Source of the DNA: JACNLC01 sp964607375 | GTDB lineage: Bacteria; Fidelibacterota; Marinisomatia; SCGC-AAA003-L08; JACNLC01 | Length of the DNA stretch: 21,485 nt | Assembly (NCBI GenBank): GCA_964607375.1 | Contig: CAZSJY010000033.1 | Coordinates: 1-21,485, forward strand | Direction of reading: 5' to 3' | Shown: positions 14,132 to 21,485 of the stretch, one piece after another | How positions within the stretch are numbered: position 1 is the stretch's first letter | Layout of the letters: the number at the start of each line of letters is the position of its first letter | Made by a program: the position numbers and the translations under genes | Notes under the pieces: model-generated | The model's input: the letters and a program-made list of their open reading frames with translations, nothing else | What the model was told of the DNA's origin: nothing | Databases searched by the model: none

Positions 14132-14791
14132 TTACATCCATTCAATAATTTTAGCAACAAATTTCTCAATTCCTGTAGAAACTTGAGAAATATTCTCTGC
14201 CAACATATACGCAGGTGTTGTAACAATTTTGTTGGTTTCATCCGCAACACAATCCATTACTTTGCAATTGATGTGAGTGCTTCCCAAAGATTCAATCGCA
14301 GAAGCAGTGCCGGTATCGTTACCAATTGTCAGTTTTGCATTGAGATTTAAGTCCTCAATAGCTTTTGCCAACATTGCTGGAGCAATACAAATTGCGCCTA
14401 TTGGTTTTTTGGCTTGTATCATCTCTTGGATGAGTCTTTTTACTTCAGGATGAACATTGCAGTTTGGACCGTTTACACCAAAATCACTTAAATTAAGTGC
14501 TGCACCAAATCCTCCTGGGAAAATCAAAGCATCAATATCGTAGCAAGAAAATTTTGCAATATTCTGAACATTTCCACGAGCGATTCTTCCGCTTTCAGTA
14601 CGAACATTTCTCACTTCATCTAGGTTTGATCCATCAAGATGGTTAACTACTTTAAGTTGATTTATATCTGGAGACATAAATACAATTTCAACTCCGGCTT
14701 TATCGAGTGCTAAAATGGTAATCACTGACTCGTGAATTTCTGAACCATCCATAACTCCACAACCAGCTAAACAAACTCCTATTTTTGACAT
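14132..14791 (-). CDS. elbB: ElbB-like glyoxalase of the DJ-1/PfpI superfamily
   Basis: E. coli ElbB is a DJ-1/PfpI-fold protein with glyoxalase activity, once linked to isoprenoid synthesis; its physiological role is not settled. This 219-aa protein matches that family closely in motif order. It has GVCLAGCGVMDGSEIHE at the N-terminus, NHLDGS, RNVRTESGRIARG, DALIFPGGFGAALNLSDF (88-104), the nucleophile elbow GAICIAPAML with C135, and IVTTPAYMLAENISQVSTGIEK near the end. ATG is preceded by AGGAG at 6 nt (14798-14802). It is the last gene before the terminator and starts 72 nt after queG, so it may be co-transcribed with the genes upstream or have its own promoter in that gap. Confidence 0.93.
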   Translation of the reverse strand: MSKIGVCLAGCGVMDGSEIHESVITILALDKAGVEIVFMSPDINQLKVVNHLDGSNLDEVRNVRTESGRIARGNVQNIAKFSCYDIDALIFPGGFGAALNLSDFGVNGPNCNVHPEVKRLIQEMIQAKKPIGAICIAPAMLAKAIEDLNLNAKLTIGNDTGTASAIESLGSTHINCKVMDCVADETNKIVTTPAYMLAENISQVSTGIEKFVAKIIEWM

Positions 14792-14863
14792 AATATTCTC
14801 CTATTACTTTAACTTAATTTTGTTTCAAAATTACTCAGATTCTCTTTACCAGATTCCATTTTT

Positions 14864-15793
14864 TCAGGTTGTTTTTCGAGTGCTAATTTCTATGTTTCGT
14901 TTTAGACCTAAAAATTTAGTTCGTCTAATTGCACTTTTTCTAAATGTTTTTTTAAATTCCTCTTCCGTTAAATTCTGCCAGTTATTTTCAATATGATGTT
15001 TGATTGTATTTCGTTTTTGAAACTCCGGTAATTCAGTAATTTTGGAAGATTTGATGTTCCACGGACACACTTCTTGACAAATATCGCATCCGTAAATCCA
15101 ACCGCTAAACTTTTTTGCTAATTCAGGATTTATGTTTCCACGATGTTCAATAGTAAGATAGGAAATGCAACGGTTTGCATCCAAATGATAAGGTTCAACT
15201 AAAGCATTTGTTGGGCAAGCATCTACACATTTGGTGCAACTTCCACACAAATTGATTTGATTAGGAATATCGTATTCCAATTCAGAATTGATTAAAATTT
15301 CACCCAAAAAGATCCACGACCCAAATTCCTTTGTAATGAGATTGGTGTGTTTGCCAATCCAGCCCAAACCAGATTCTTGAGCTAATCTTTTTTCCATTAG
15401 TGGGGAAGTATCCACACAAACAATTCCTTCAATCTTTGGTTGTTCAGATTTGATGTATTTCAACAATTTATAAAGTCTATTTTTGATTACAAAGTGATAA
15501 TCATCTCCCCACGCATAATTTGAAATTTTGGTGTTTCCTTCTGCATTATCAGTGTAGTAGTTCATAGCAACTGAGATTACTGATTTGGCTTGCTCGTAGT
15601 ACACGAAAATATTTTTCCGTTCTTCTGCCCGATTTTCTAACCACTTCATTGAAGCGTGGTGGTTCTTTGAAATCCAGTGTTCTAAATGTTGAGAAGTTCG
15701 ATGAAACTGTTTTGCTTTGGAAATCCCAATCAAAGAAAATCCAAGGTTGAGAGCTTGGATTTTTATATTTTTTGTAAGTTGAAGATGACCCAC
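14864..15793 (-). CDS. queG: Epoxyqueuosine reductase (QueG)
   Basis: QueG catalyses the last step of queuosine tRNA modification, reducing epoxyqueuosine in the wobble position with a cobalamin and two [4Fe-4S] clusters. The 309-aa protein shows CVDTSPLMEKRLA with the conserved Asp (D128), GLGWIGKHTNL (142-152), a first ferredoxin-like motif C183-C186-C189-C193P, then IEHRGN and a second motif C236-C239-C243PWN. It lacks the C-terminal HEAT-like repeats of the longer (about 380-aa) versions, a length common in FCB-group bacteria. The start is GTG at 15793, 8 nt after the stop of the DUF3795-like gene. The only Shine-Dalgarno-like motif is a weak AAGAG. No queA, queC, queE or tgt lies in the window. 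Confidence 0.95.
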   Translation of the reverse strand: MGHLQLTKNIKIQALNLGFSLIGISKAKQFHRTSQHLEHWISKNHHASMKWLENRAEERKNIFVYYEQAKSVISVAMNYYTDNAEGNTKISNYAWGDDYHFVIKNRLYKLLKYIKSEQPKIEGIVCVDTSPLMEKRLAQESGLGWIGKHTNLITKEFGSWIFLGEILINSELEYDIPNQINLCGSCTKCVDACPTNALVEPYHLDANRCISYLTIEHRGNINPELAKKFSGWIYGCDICQEVCPWNIKSSKITELPEFQKRNTIKHHIENNWQNLTEEEFKKTFRKSAIRRTKFLGLKRNIEISTRKTT

Positions 15794-15801
15794 AATTACT
15801 C

Positions 15802-16260
15802 TTAGTGATTACATCCACGACATCTGATATCAGCGTAGATAAACCCTGATTCTAATCGTTCTTCTTGTTCTTTTATCCAAGCATCAGTTCCGATTTGTTT
15901 GTGGCGAATTCCATCAGAAATCAAAGTTGGATACACTTTACTAAATTCAGTAATCAATTTACATGGATATTCATTACAGTGAATGCAGATATCTTGGTTT
16001 TTCTCTTTAGCACATTTTCTAATCTCGCAATCTGGATATCCACCGCCATCGCGACATCCAGGACATGCTTTATCAGGTGTACATATATTATCTAAAAATC
16101 TCCAAAACGGATCAAAATCTTCAATGCAAGAGCCCCAATCATCATAGCCTTCTTTAGTCATAGAAGATTTCAATTTTAATGCTAGTTTTGGAATTCGTCC
16201 TCGAGTGCTACATAAATCACAATACAATCCACAATATGTGATGAGCTTTAGTTGATCCAT
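15802..16260 (-). CDS. DUF3795-like cysteine-rich (probably metal-binding) protein
   Basis: This 152-aa cytosolic protein has 14 cysteines. The N-terminal YCGLYCDLC (9-17), CPGCR (66-70), CEIRKC (78-83) and CIHCNEYPC (92-100) match the pattern of the DUF3795 family, whose function is unknown; the arrangement suggests zinc or an Fe-S cluster. A late pair C147/C150 (RCRGC) is less usual. ATG is preceded by GGAG at 8 nt. The gene follows the CMP-sugar synthetase by 13 nt and precedes queG by 8 nt, so it is probably read in the same transcript. There is no evidence tying it to either pathway. Confidence 0.8.
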   Translation of the reverse strand: MDQLKLITYCGLYCDLCSTRGRIPKLALKLKSSMTKEGYDDWGSCIEDFDPFWRFLDNICTPDKACPGCRDGGGYPDCEIRKCAKEKNQDICIHCNEYPCKLITEFSKVYPTLISDGIRHKQIGTDAWIKEQEERLESGFIYADIRCRGCNH

Positions 16261-16273
16261 TGCTTATTCTCCA

Positions 16274-16954
16274 TTATTTTTTATGGAGAGACTTATCAAT
16301 TGTTTCAAGGGTTATAAAATCTTGAGGAGTATCAATCTCAAGGCAGTATTCCTCTGAGAAAATAGTATATCCGATTTTACCTCCTAAACGATTTCCTGTT
16401 TTCTCGAAATGCTCTCGTGTAAAAATATAAAGCGATCCATTTTCAACATACTGGATATTTTCTATCTTCATATCCTGTCGTCGTGGTCGATTCAAATAAT
16501 CATATTTTGGTTTTGCTATATCCTCTTCAATTTCCCAAAAAAATCTGTGTGTAGGTGAGATACTTAAAAGAGAGTCAAATTCACCATCAATAAAATGTTT
16601 TAATGCTCTGTCTAAAGATTTTTCGGGTCTGAGTGGACTTGTTGCTTGAAGCAAAACTATGATTTCCGGTTGTGTATCCATAACAGATAAAGCGTGTTCA
16701 ATTGCACTTTCTGTAGATGCAGTATCGTCAGCTATTTCTGGTGGTCTGTGTATAATAGATGCACCAGCATCCTGAGAGATTTGTGCAATTTCGTCATCAT
16801 CTGTTGAAACATAAACTTTGTTATTCAATTTTGAAGCATTAGCATATTCGATTGAATGGACAATTAATGGTTTTCCACCAAAATCTTTAATGTTTTTGCC
16901 AGGGACACCTTTGCTTCCACCTCGTGCAGGAATGATGGTGATGATGTTAGTCAT
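16274..16954 (-). CDS. Cytidylyltransferase for an acidic sugar (NeuA/PseF/LegF-like CMP-sugar synthetase)
   Basis: Members of this family join CMP from CTP to a nonulosonic acid (sialic, legionaminic or pseudaminic acid) for use by glycosyltransferases. The 226-aa protein begins MTNIITIIPARGGSKGVPGKN, the CTP-binding loop, followed by YVSTDDDEIA (48-57), LLQATSPLRP (101-110) and SISPTHRFFWEI. The exact substrate cannot be told from the sequence, and no nonulosonate synthase is in the window. The open frame extends upstream to 17017, but ATG at 16954 is the right start: GAGGA lies 8 nt before it, the protein then begins at the family motif, and it overlaps the preceding glycosyltransferase gene by 8 nt (ATGACTAA). 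Confidence 0.9.
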   Translation of the reverse strand: MTNIITIIPARGGSKGVPGKNIKDFGGKPLIVHSIEYANASKLNNKVYVSTDDDEIAQISQDAGASIIHRPPEIADDTASTESAIEHALSVMDTQPEIIVLLQATSPLRPEKSLDRALKHFIDGEFDSLLSISPTHRFFWEIEEDIAKPKYDYLNRPRRQDMKIENIQYVENGSLYIFTREHFEKTGNRLGGKIGYTIFSEEYCLEIDTPQDFITLETIDKSLHKK

Positions 16955-17942
16955 TTGAGATTTCCTCGAAAAGTGATTCATATTTCTTTGCAATTTTTTC
17001 AGTCGAAAAATTATCAATAATGTATTGCCTATTTCTTATTGCAATTTTCTGTCGTTCTTCTATTGATGCTGAACCCCATTTTAGAATTCCATCTATCATT
17101 GATTGTTCATCATTATAACACCAATCGTTCCAAAATTCATGTGGATTTAACGCTCTCCAACCACGGCAGAATCCTTGTAAGCCACTAACAAGTCCTTCAG
17201 CAAAAGCGTAATGAAAACTTTCCATATCACTGTAACTTACAACTGCATTGTGCTTTTCTAAAAGGGTTTTGATATTAGAATGACTTTTTAATTCATTTTC
17301 GCCAATACTCAATTCTTTTAATTTTACATTATCTGCTAAATCAAACTTGTCAATTAATGCTATACATTCATTATAGCATTCTTGATACAGTTCATGAGTT
17401 GGCTTTTGCCCTGCAATTGTTAATGTGAAATTTGGATTTTGTTGAATAACTTTGGCAAACATCTCAATTAATTTATCATAAGCCTTAATTGGGTGGAAAT
17501 GCAAACCATAAGCCAATAATGAATTTTCATTACTTATTTGTGTTAAATTAAATGTGTCAATTTCTACAGCATTAGGTATTGTTATTGTTTTTACAGAATT
17601 GTTAATTGTATTTTTAAACTCTTTTTCTAATTCAGAATTTACAAACACGACACAATCCACATTTTTCCAATTTATTTTTCGCATCCATTTTTTACGATAC
17701 ATCTCATATCGGTGTAAACGAATAATTAGTTTTTGCCAAGGTCTTTTTACCTTACTCACCATAATTGCAGGATGACTTGCCCATTCTACCCAAATATTTT
17801 TTGCTCCGAAAGAAGACAGTAAATGGGATAAATCGTTCCTTCCCATTCGTTTTACAATCTTATAATCCAGTTTATCTAAAATTGGTTGTGCAAAATGGTC
17901 TTTCCCTTTTTCATAAATAAAATGGAGTGCGTTATTTTTCAT
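16947..17942 (-). CDS. Glycosyltransferase family 4-like protein
   Basis: This is a probable retaining, GT-B-fold glycosyltransferase of 331 aa acting at the cytosolic face of the inner membrane on a surface glycan. The N-terminal half is divergent. A typical GT4 pattern follows: VVFVNSELEKEF, then IPNAVEIDTF (about 121-130), LLAYGLHFHPIKAYDKLIEMFAKV (the start of the donor-binding domain), FTLTIAGQ, and an E-rich motif near SDMESFHYAFAEGLVSGLQGF. The donor and acceptor are unknown. ATG overlaps the end of the preceding GT2-GT4 gene by 11 nt, with GAGG 5-6 nt upstream, and the 3' end overlaps the CMP-sugar synthetase. The close coupling suggests the two act on the same polymer. Confidence 0.83.
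   Translation of the reverse strand: MKNNALHFIYEKGKDHFAQPILDKLDYKIVKRMGRNDLSHLLSSFGAKNIWVEWASHPAIMVSKVKRPWQKLIIRLHRYEMYRKKWMRKINWKNVDCVVFVNSELEKEFKNTINNSVKTITIPNAVEIDTFNLTQISNENSLLAYGLHFHPIKAYDKLIEMFAKVIQQNPNFTLTIAGQKPTHELYQECYNECIALIDKFDLADNVKLKELSIGENELKSHSNIKTLLEKHNAVVSYSDMESFHYAFAEGLVSGLQGFCRGWRALNPHEFWNDWCYNDEQSMIDGILKWGSASIEERQKIAIRNRQYIIDNFSTEKIAKKYESLFEEISND
16963..16967 (-). promoter_or_regulatory. Shine-Dalgarno GAGGA deciding the CMP-sugar synthetase start
   Basis: GAGGA on the minus strand lies 8 nt before the ATG at 16954-16952. It supports that start over the upstream in-frame codon at 17017, which would add 21 residues overlapping the previous gene. Confidence 0.7.
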
Positions 17943-19830
17943 TCCTACCTCGATATTGCTTTATAATAGTTGCCACTCGGTGTCTCCATAAACCGTTGTG
18001 TTTGATGAACTTAGTTGAATTATTGTGATATTTATTGAGTAGTTTTGTGTTCTCATAAAGTTTAATTATATTTTCTGTAAATGATTCAACTGATTCTCCG
18101 ATATTAATGCCAATTTGATTTTTTTCAACCAATTTTACTTGCTCGTAGTTATCAGAAACTGCTATCGGCAAACCATAAGACGCATATTCTAAAAGTTTAA
18201 ACGGCATAGCAAATTCATGATACGGCATTTTATTAATTGGTATAATTCCAAATTTATGTTTTGAATATAGTTTTTCTATTTGAGAATTATCCAAATGTTC
18301 AATAGTTAGCCAAGAATTATTAAGATAATTTTTAAATAATTCAGAATTTTCTCTACATACGATTATGAGTGGGATATTGCATTTTTTATTAATTTCCTCA
18401 AACGATTGTAGTAAAAGTTTCGTTCCGTATCGTTCACTCACTCCTCCTACATAAATGACACCTTTTCTTTTTTCGGGGCTGTATTCTATTTTATTTAGAT
18501 TCCCCGCAGGCGGTAGTGCAACTGTTTTGAGAATTGAGTTTAATTTTTCTGCATAAAGTTCTGTTGGTGTAAACAATAAATCAATGTTGTTTTCAAGAAA
18601 TTGCAAGTTGCATTCTTGTTTAGCTTTGTGTTTTTCAAATTTACGGTTTGACTTCAAATCCGCCCCAATTTCATATCGCCAATACATATCGCGATGAAAA
18701 TATGAAATCCATGTTTCGCGAATTTTCAGCCACTTAATTAACTGTTTTTCCATCTTTTGAATTGGATAAGAAGATGGTTCAAAATAACAAATATCATATT
18801 TTTTTTTCAAAAAAACATTTTTAAGGATATTTTTTATTATATTTAATCGTTGTGTTTTTCTTGTTGGTGACTCAATTATGTCAATATTATGGGTTGTTTG
18901 TTTAAACGCTTCAATTATTTTTGCGGGACGAATATTAGATGCCCCATTTTGTTTGTGCATACTCAATGACACCACAATTAAAATATTTAATTTTTTCATT
19001 GTTTCAGCAGAAACATTTTTTTTATCATCAATACAATAATTATGTTTAATCATTTGAATGAGATTGTTTTTCACGTCATTATATTTATCAAAAAAGGCTG
19101 GGATTGTACTTCCAAGAGTAATCTTAATTGGTTCAGCGTAGAAATTGGCAAGTTGCTTAGGTTTATTTTTGTGTAATCCTTTTGCTTTTCTATCCCAAAT
19201 ATTATCTATATGTTGCAATGCTATTGATGTTTTAATAACTCTGTCATCAATTTTAGACACATCGCAAATTTCAGGTTTTAATGGTGCTATTTTTTTATAA
19301 AATGTGCCATCAACTCGTTTCCATAAACCTTTTGGATATCCATCAACTTTATTAAACAATTTTCGTGAAATAATTACAAATGAACCCGCTTTGAAAAAAG
19401 TCATTTTCTTGTTCTGAGTCCATAAATTAGAATTTCCTAAGATGATGTCATGATAGATAAATGCTCTTTGTCCAAAAACTTCTGCTGTTGGATTTTGTTT
19501 TAATGCTTTTTCAAATGAAGAAATTTTGTATGGCGATTGAATATCATCACTTCCAATTAAACCATAGTATTCACCATTTGACTTTCTGATTAAATAATTC
19601 ACTTTATCCGAGATAGAAATTCTATTCATCTTAAAATATCTAATTTCCAATTTTGGATTAACATTTTGAATTTTGTTAATTGATTCTTCAGTATTATCGT
19701 TCCCATCATCACCAATTAATAACTCAATATTCCAACCATGTTCTTTTTGATGAATAATTGATAAAATCGCTAATTCTATAATGAAATCACGATTATAAGT
19801 TGGCATTATAAGAGAAATTAGATTATTCAT
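17932..19830 (-). CDS. Two-domain glycosyltransferase: GT2 domain fused to GT4 domain
   Basis: This 632-aa protein joins two glycosyltransferase types. Residues 1 to about 265 form a GT2 (GT-A) domain: ISLIMPTYNRDF at the start, LIGDDGNDNTEE (D41/D42), and YYGLIGSDD at 88-96 for the metal-binding DxD-type site. Residues from about 280 form a GT4 (GT-B) domain: KLNILIVVSLSMHKQNGASN, GVIYVGGVSERYGTKLLLQSF, then HEFAMPFKLLEYASYGLPIAVSDN near the nucleotide-sugar site. The second domain begins with an in-frame MKKLNILIVV (ATG at 18999), which looks like the start of a formerly separate gene; no Shine-Dalgarno motif precedes it. ATG overlaps the stop of the ParB-like gene by four bases (ATGA). Such fusions may add two successive sugars. 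Donors are unknown. Confidence 0.85.
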   Translation of the reverse strand: MNNLISLIMPTYNRDFIIELAILSIIHQKEHGWNIELLIGDDGNDNTEESINKIQNVNPKLEIRYFKMNRISISDKVNYLIRKSNGEYYGLIGSDDIQSPYKISSFEKALKQNPTAEVFGQRAFIYHDIILGNSNLWTQNKKMTFFKAGSFVIISRKLFNKVDGYPKGLWKRVDGTFYKKIAPLKPEICDVSKIDDRVIKTSIALQHIDNIWDRKAKGLHKNKPKQLANFYAEPIKITLGSTIPAFFDKYNDVKNNLIQMIKHNYCIDDKKNVSAETMKKLNILIVVSLSMHKQNGASNIRPAKIIEAFKQTTHNIDIIESPTRKTQRLNIIKNILKNVFLKKKYDICYFEPSSYPIQKMEKQLIKWLKIRETWISYFHRDMYWRYEIGADLKSNRKFEKHKAKQECNLQFLENNIDLLFTPTELYAEKLNSILKTVALPPAGNLNKIEYSPEKRKGVIYVGGVSERYGTKLLLQSFEEINKKCNIPLIIVCRENSELFKNYLNNSWLTIEHLDNSQIEKLYSKHKFGIIPINKMPYHEFAMPFKLLEYASYGLPIAVSDNYEQVKLVEKNQIGINIGESVESFTENIIKLYENTKLLNKYHNNSTKFIKHNGLWRHRVATIIKQYRGRNEK

Positions 19831-20366
19831 TGTTGATTCTCTTTAAGTGTGATTAACCAAATATAATATTTTTCTTTTTTATTCAAGACATTTGCCATTA
19901 ATCTTCTTGAGCCATCAAGTTGAATAGGTGGTCCATTTTCGATATTTGTGTTTATTTTTTTCAAACAATCTCTTTGAATATATAAGGGAAATCCTAAATC
20001 AACATTTTCTTTAATTAATGTTTCATATTTTTCAATGTTTTTGATTCTTCTGTTGCTCTGATTGGAAATGAGGGATTTTTTTACAGAGTTGATTGCCTTA
20101 TTTTCATATTTAATTGAAATTTGCATCAGCTTTACTTCGATGTCCTCAAAAAAATTAGCACTAATTTTTGTTTGATGAGTAATTTTTTTTGCAATAATTT
20201 TTTTAATTAATCTCTTTAAAAAAAATTGGCCTTTTTTAAATCTACTAAAATGATAATGTTTAAGAAATGTATCAACATTTTCTGTCGTAATTTCTTTTCC
20301 AAGCATTATTGTGATGGTAGGTATTTTGTGGCCAAAATAAAAATTAATGTTAGAATAATTATTCAT
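19827..20366 (-). CDS. ParB-like DGSRR-motif protein of unknown function in glycan operon
   Basis: I cannot give a firm function for this 179-aa basic protein. Its C-terminal part reads GFPLYIQRDCLKKI, then PPIQLDGSRRLMANVLNKKEKYYIWLI (about 125-171). This resembles the ParB/Srx-type fold, in which a (D)G(S/H)RR-like loop binds phosphate or nucleotide (CTP in true ParB). The N-terminal half (NINFYFGHKIPTITIMLG and a Lys-rich region at 44-64) matches nothing I recognise. It lacks a visible helix-turn-helix DNA-binding domain, so a partition role is unlikely. The frame extends to an ATG at 20414, but the ATG at 20366 overlaps the upstream stop as ATGA, the junction style used elsewhere in this operon. 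The region is even more A/T-rich than its neighbours. Confidence 0.7.
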   Translation of the reverse strand: MNNYSNINFYFGHKIPTITIMLGKEITTENVDTFLKHYHFSRFKKGQFFLKRLIKKIIAKKITHQTKISANFFEDIEVKLMQISIKYENKAINSVKKSLISNQSNRRIKNIEKYETLIKENVDLGFPLYIQRDCLKKINTNIENGPPIQLDGSRRLMANVLNKKEKYYIWLITLKENQQ

Positions 20367-21079
20367 TTTATTATTTTCATCCAATTTGATTTTTTGCGAA
20401 TTCCAGGGAACCATTTGTACATTTTTCCTTCTGGTTGAAAGTTATGTATTTCTTGAAAAATTTCTTTTGGAGTAATTCGTTTATTTTTTCGTTTTCGTGA
20501 TTTTTTGCCAATAACTTTTTGGGTAGCAGAATTTAGAAAGGCAACGGGGATTTTATTTTTTTTAATGTAACCATAAACTCTAAACCAAAATTCTGGATCA
20601 CCACCACCGGCGGATAACGAAAATTTTTCGTTATATCCCCCCACTTTTATGAAAAAATCTTTGTGAAAGCTATAATTAGTACCTTGTAAAATTGTTTTTG
20701 ATTTTCGATTAAAAAATTTATCTCGAATAATTGAGCCAGCAATAAATTCATGATGTTGTAGATAGTTAAAGTGTAAATCAAGAGTACCAGCAGAAAAAAC
20801 GCCATCATCATCACTTAACAAAACATGATTATATTTAGCTAATTTTACTGCTTTATTGATGTAGATAGGTTTCCGAAACATGCGATTTGAAAACCCAAAA
20901 TCGGCAGGATTGAAAATTCGCAAAGATATGTTGGGCTTTGGTAAATAGCTTATTTTTAAATTTTGAGTCTCGTCATCATTGAAAATTAAGATTTCACCGA
21001 TGTTTTCTCCATTTATTGAATTTAGACATCTTTCTAATGCTTCTGGTCTTTTGTATGTGAAAATGGCAATAGAAAGCAT
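20363..21079 (-). CDS. GT2-family glycosyltransferase with GT7-C-like domain
   Basis: This is a 238-aa GT-A-fold glycosyltransferase, probably adding one sugar to a surface polysaccharide at the inner membrane. It begins LSIAIFTYKRPEALERCLNSI, with FNDDE at 33-37 and LSDDDG at 88-93 as the metal-binding Asp motif. GGYNEKFSLSAGGGDPEFWFRVYGY (147-171) resembles the acceptor-side galactosyltransferase C-terminal (GT7-C) pattern, in which the Glu/Asp acts as base. The tail is strongly basic (KKSRKRKNKR, 192-201), which could bind membrane phospholipid. ATG shares a base with the tagD stop codon (TAATG), and its own stop overlaps the next gene as ATGA. Confidence 0.86.
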   Translation of the reverse strand: MLSIAIFTYKRPEALERCLNSINGENIGEILIFNDDETQNLKISYLPKPNISLRIFNPADFGFSNRMFRKPIYINKAVKLAKYNHVLLSDDDGVFSAGTLDLHFNYLQHHEFIAGSIIRDKFFNRKSKTILQGTNYSFHKDFFIKVGGYNEKFSLSAGGGDPEFWFRVYGYIKKNKIPVAFLNSATQKVIGKKSRKRKNKRITPKEIFQEIHNFQPEGKMYKWFPGIRKKSNWMKIIK

Positions 21080-21477
21080 TACTGCTCGCCTCTTTCGGCT
21101 AACCCTTGCTTAATTTCAGTTGTAGAAACACCTTCGGTTCGACTGATGTACTCAACTTCACAATATTCTTTCAAAAAATCAAATTTGCCCTTCCAATCGT
21201 TTCCAATCACAAACATATCAATATTATATTTTTTGACATCAGTTATTTTTTGCCCCCAATCAGTTTCTGGGATTACTTCATCTACATACTTGATAGCTTC
21301 CACAATTTTGGCACGTTCTTCAAAAGGATGAACGCATTTTTTGTCTTTACCTAAATTAAATTCATCTGTCGAAACGGCTACAACAAGATAATCACCGAGC
21401 TTTTTTGCTCTTTTCAACAAATTTAAATGACCAATGTGAAATAGATCAAAAGTACCATAAGTTATTATTTTTTTCAT
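21079..21477 (-). CDS. tagD: Glycerol-3-phosphate cytidylyltransferase (TagD-like)
   Basis: TagD makes CDP-glycerol from CTP and sn-glycerol 3-phosphate, the donor for glycerol-phosphate units in teichoic acids and in some Gram-negative capsules and O-chains. The complete 132-aa protein carries the nucleotidyltransferase signature TYGTFDLFHIGH with H14 and H17, then VGND-like IGNDWKGKF (91-99) and RTEGVSTTEIK (113-123), both typical of TagD. The length matches the family (about 130 aa). ATG is at 21477, 8 nt from the window edge, so the promoter and any upstream genes are not visible. A related cytidylyltransferase acting on another small phosphorylated alcohol cannot be excluded. Confidence 0.88.
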   Translation of the reverse strand: MKKIITYGTFDLFHIGHLNLLKRAKKLGDYLVVAVSTDEFNLGKDKKCVHPFEERAKIVEAIKYVDEVIPETDWGQKITDVKKYNIDMFVIGNDWKGKFDFLKEYCEVEYISRTEGVSTTEIKQGLAERGEQ

Positions 21478-21485
21478 TGATTATT

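Noticed and set aside
15549..15818. 89-codon minus-strand frame overlapping the 5' end of queG in another frame.
   Set aside because: queG has full family motifs in its own frame; this frame has no recognisable domain and overlaps it completely.
16274..21477. Recent horizontal transfer of the glycan region by a mobile element.
   Set aside because: Glycan loci are often transferred and this one is slightly more AT-rich by eye, but I see no integrase, transposase, tRNA site or flanking repeats.
1..21485. CRISPR arrays, tRNA or rRNA genes, insertion sequences, toxin-antitoxin or defence systems.
   Set aside because: No regularly spaced repeats, tRNA-like cloverleaf sequences, transposase motifs or recognised defence proteins were seen on either strand.

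Overview
The window is AT-rich bacterial chromosome from a Gram-negative (diderm) organism: it encodes lipid A synthesis enzymes, BamA and a Skp/OmpH chaperone. LpxC and FabZ are fused in one polypeptide, as is usual in the Fibrobacteres-Chlorobi-Bacteroidetes (FCB) group. However, many genes have clear Shine-Dalgarno motifs and several start at GTG or TTG, which is unlike typical Bacteroidota. An FCB-related lineage outside Bacteroidota, such as Candidatus Marinimicrobia (SAR406), is my best guess; this is inference from gene layout and not a database match. I see no tRNA, rRNA, insertion sequence, phage gene or CRISPR array.

Region 1 (1-9807, minus strand) is an envelope operon read right to left: uppS, bamA, ompH/skp, lpxD, lpxC-fabZ, lpxA, an unknown exported protein, dxr, rseP, and perhaps the first codons of another gene at the left edge. 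Genes overlap by 1-29 nt or lie within about 30 nt. The operon joins isoprenoid precursor supply (Dxr), the lipid carrier undecaprenyl diphosphate (UppS), outer-membrane protein assembly (BamA, Skp), lipid A (LpxA, LpxC, LpxD) and intramembrane proteolysis (RseP). cdsA and lpxB, often found in such clusters, are absent here.

Region 2 (9808-11278, minus strand) holds an Mrp/ApbC-type Fe-S carrier ATPase and a YfhL-like 2[4Fe-4S] ferredoxin, separated by a perfect 15-bp-arm hairpin. A 433-nt intergenic stretch (11279-11711) divides them from Region 3 (11712-14043, plus strand): ribonuclease G/E, ribosomal protein L21 with a long lysine-rich tail, and L27, ending in a strong bidirectional terminator at about 14065-14097.

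Region 4 (14132-21477, minus strand) converges on that terminator. Its first six genes are a tightly overlapping surface-glycan cluster: TagD-type glycerol-3-phosphate cytidylyltransferase, a GT2 glycosyltransferase, a ParB-like DGSRR-motif protein of unknown role, a GT2-GT4 fusion, a GT4 glycosyltransferase and a CMP-acidic-sugar synthetase. They run, with small gaps, into a DUF3795-like cysteine-rich protein, epoxyqueuosine reductase (QueG) and the ElbB glyoxalase. The cluster suggests a phosphoglycerol- and nonulosonate-type-decorated polysaccharide, with more genes expected beyond the right edge.

Most of the window is well-known housekeeping. The items most worth follow-up are the ParB-like protein inside the glycan operon, the GT2-GT4 fusion, the probable ATT start of lpxA, and the unknown exported protein between lpxA and dxr.
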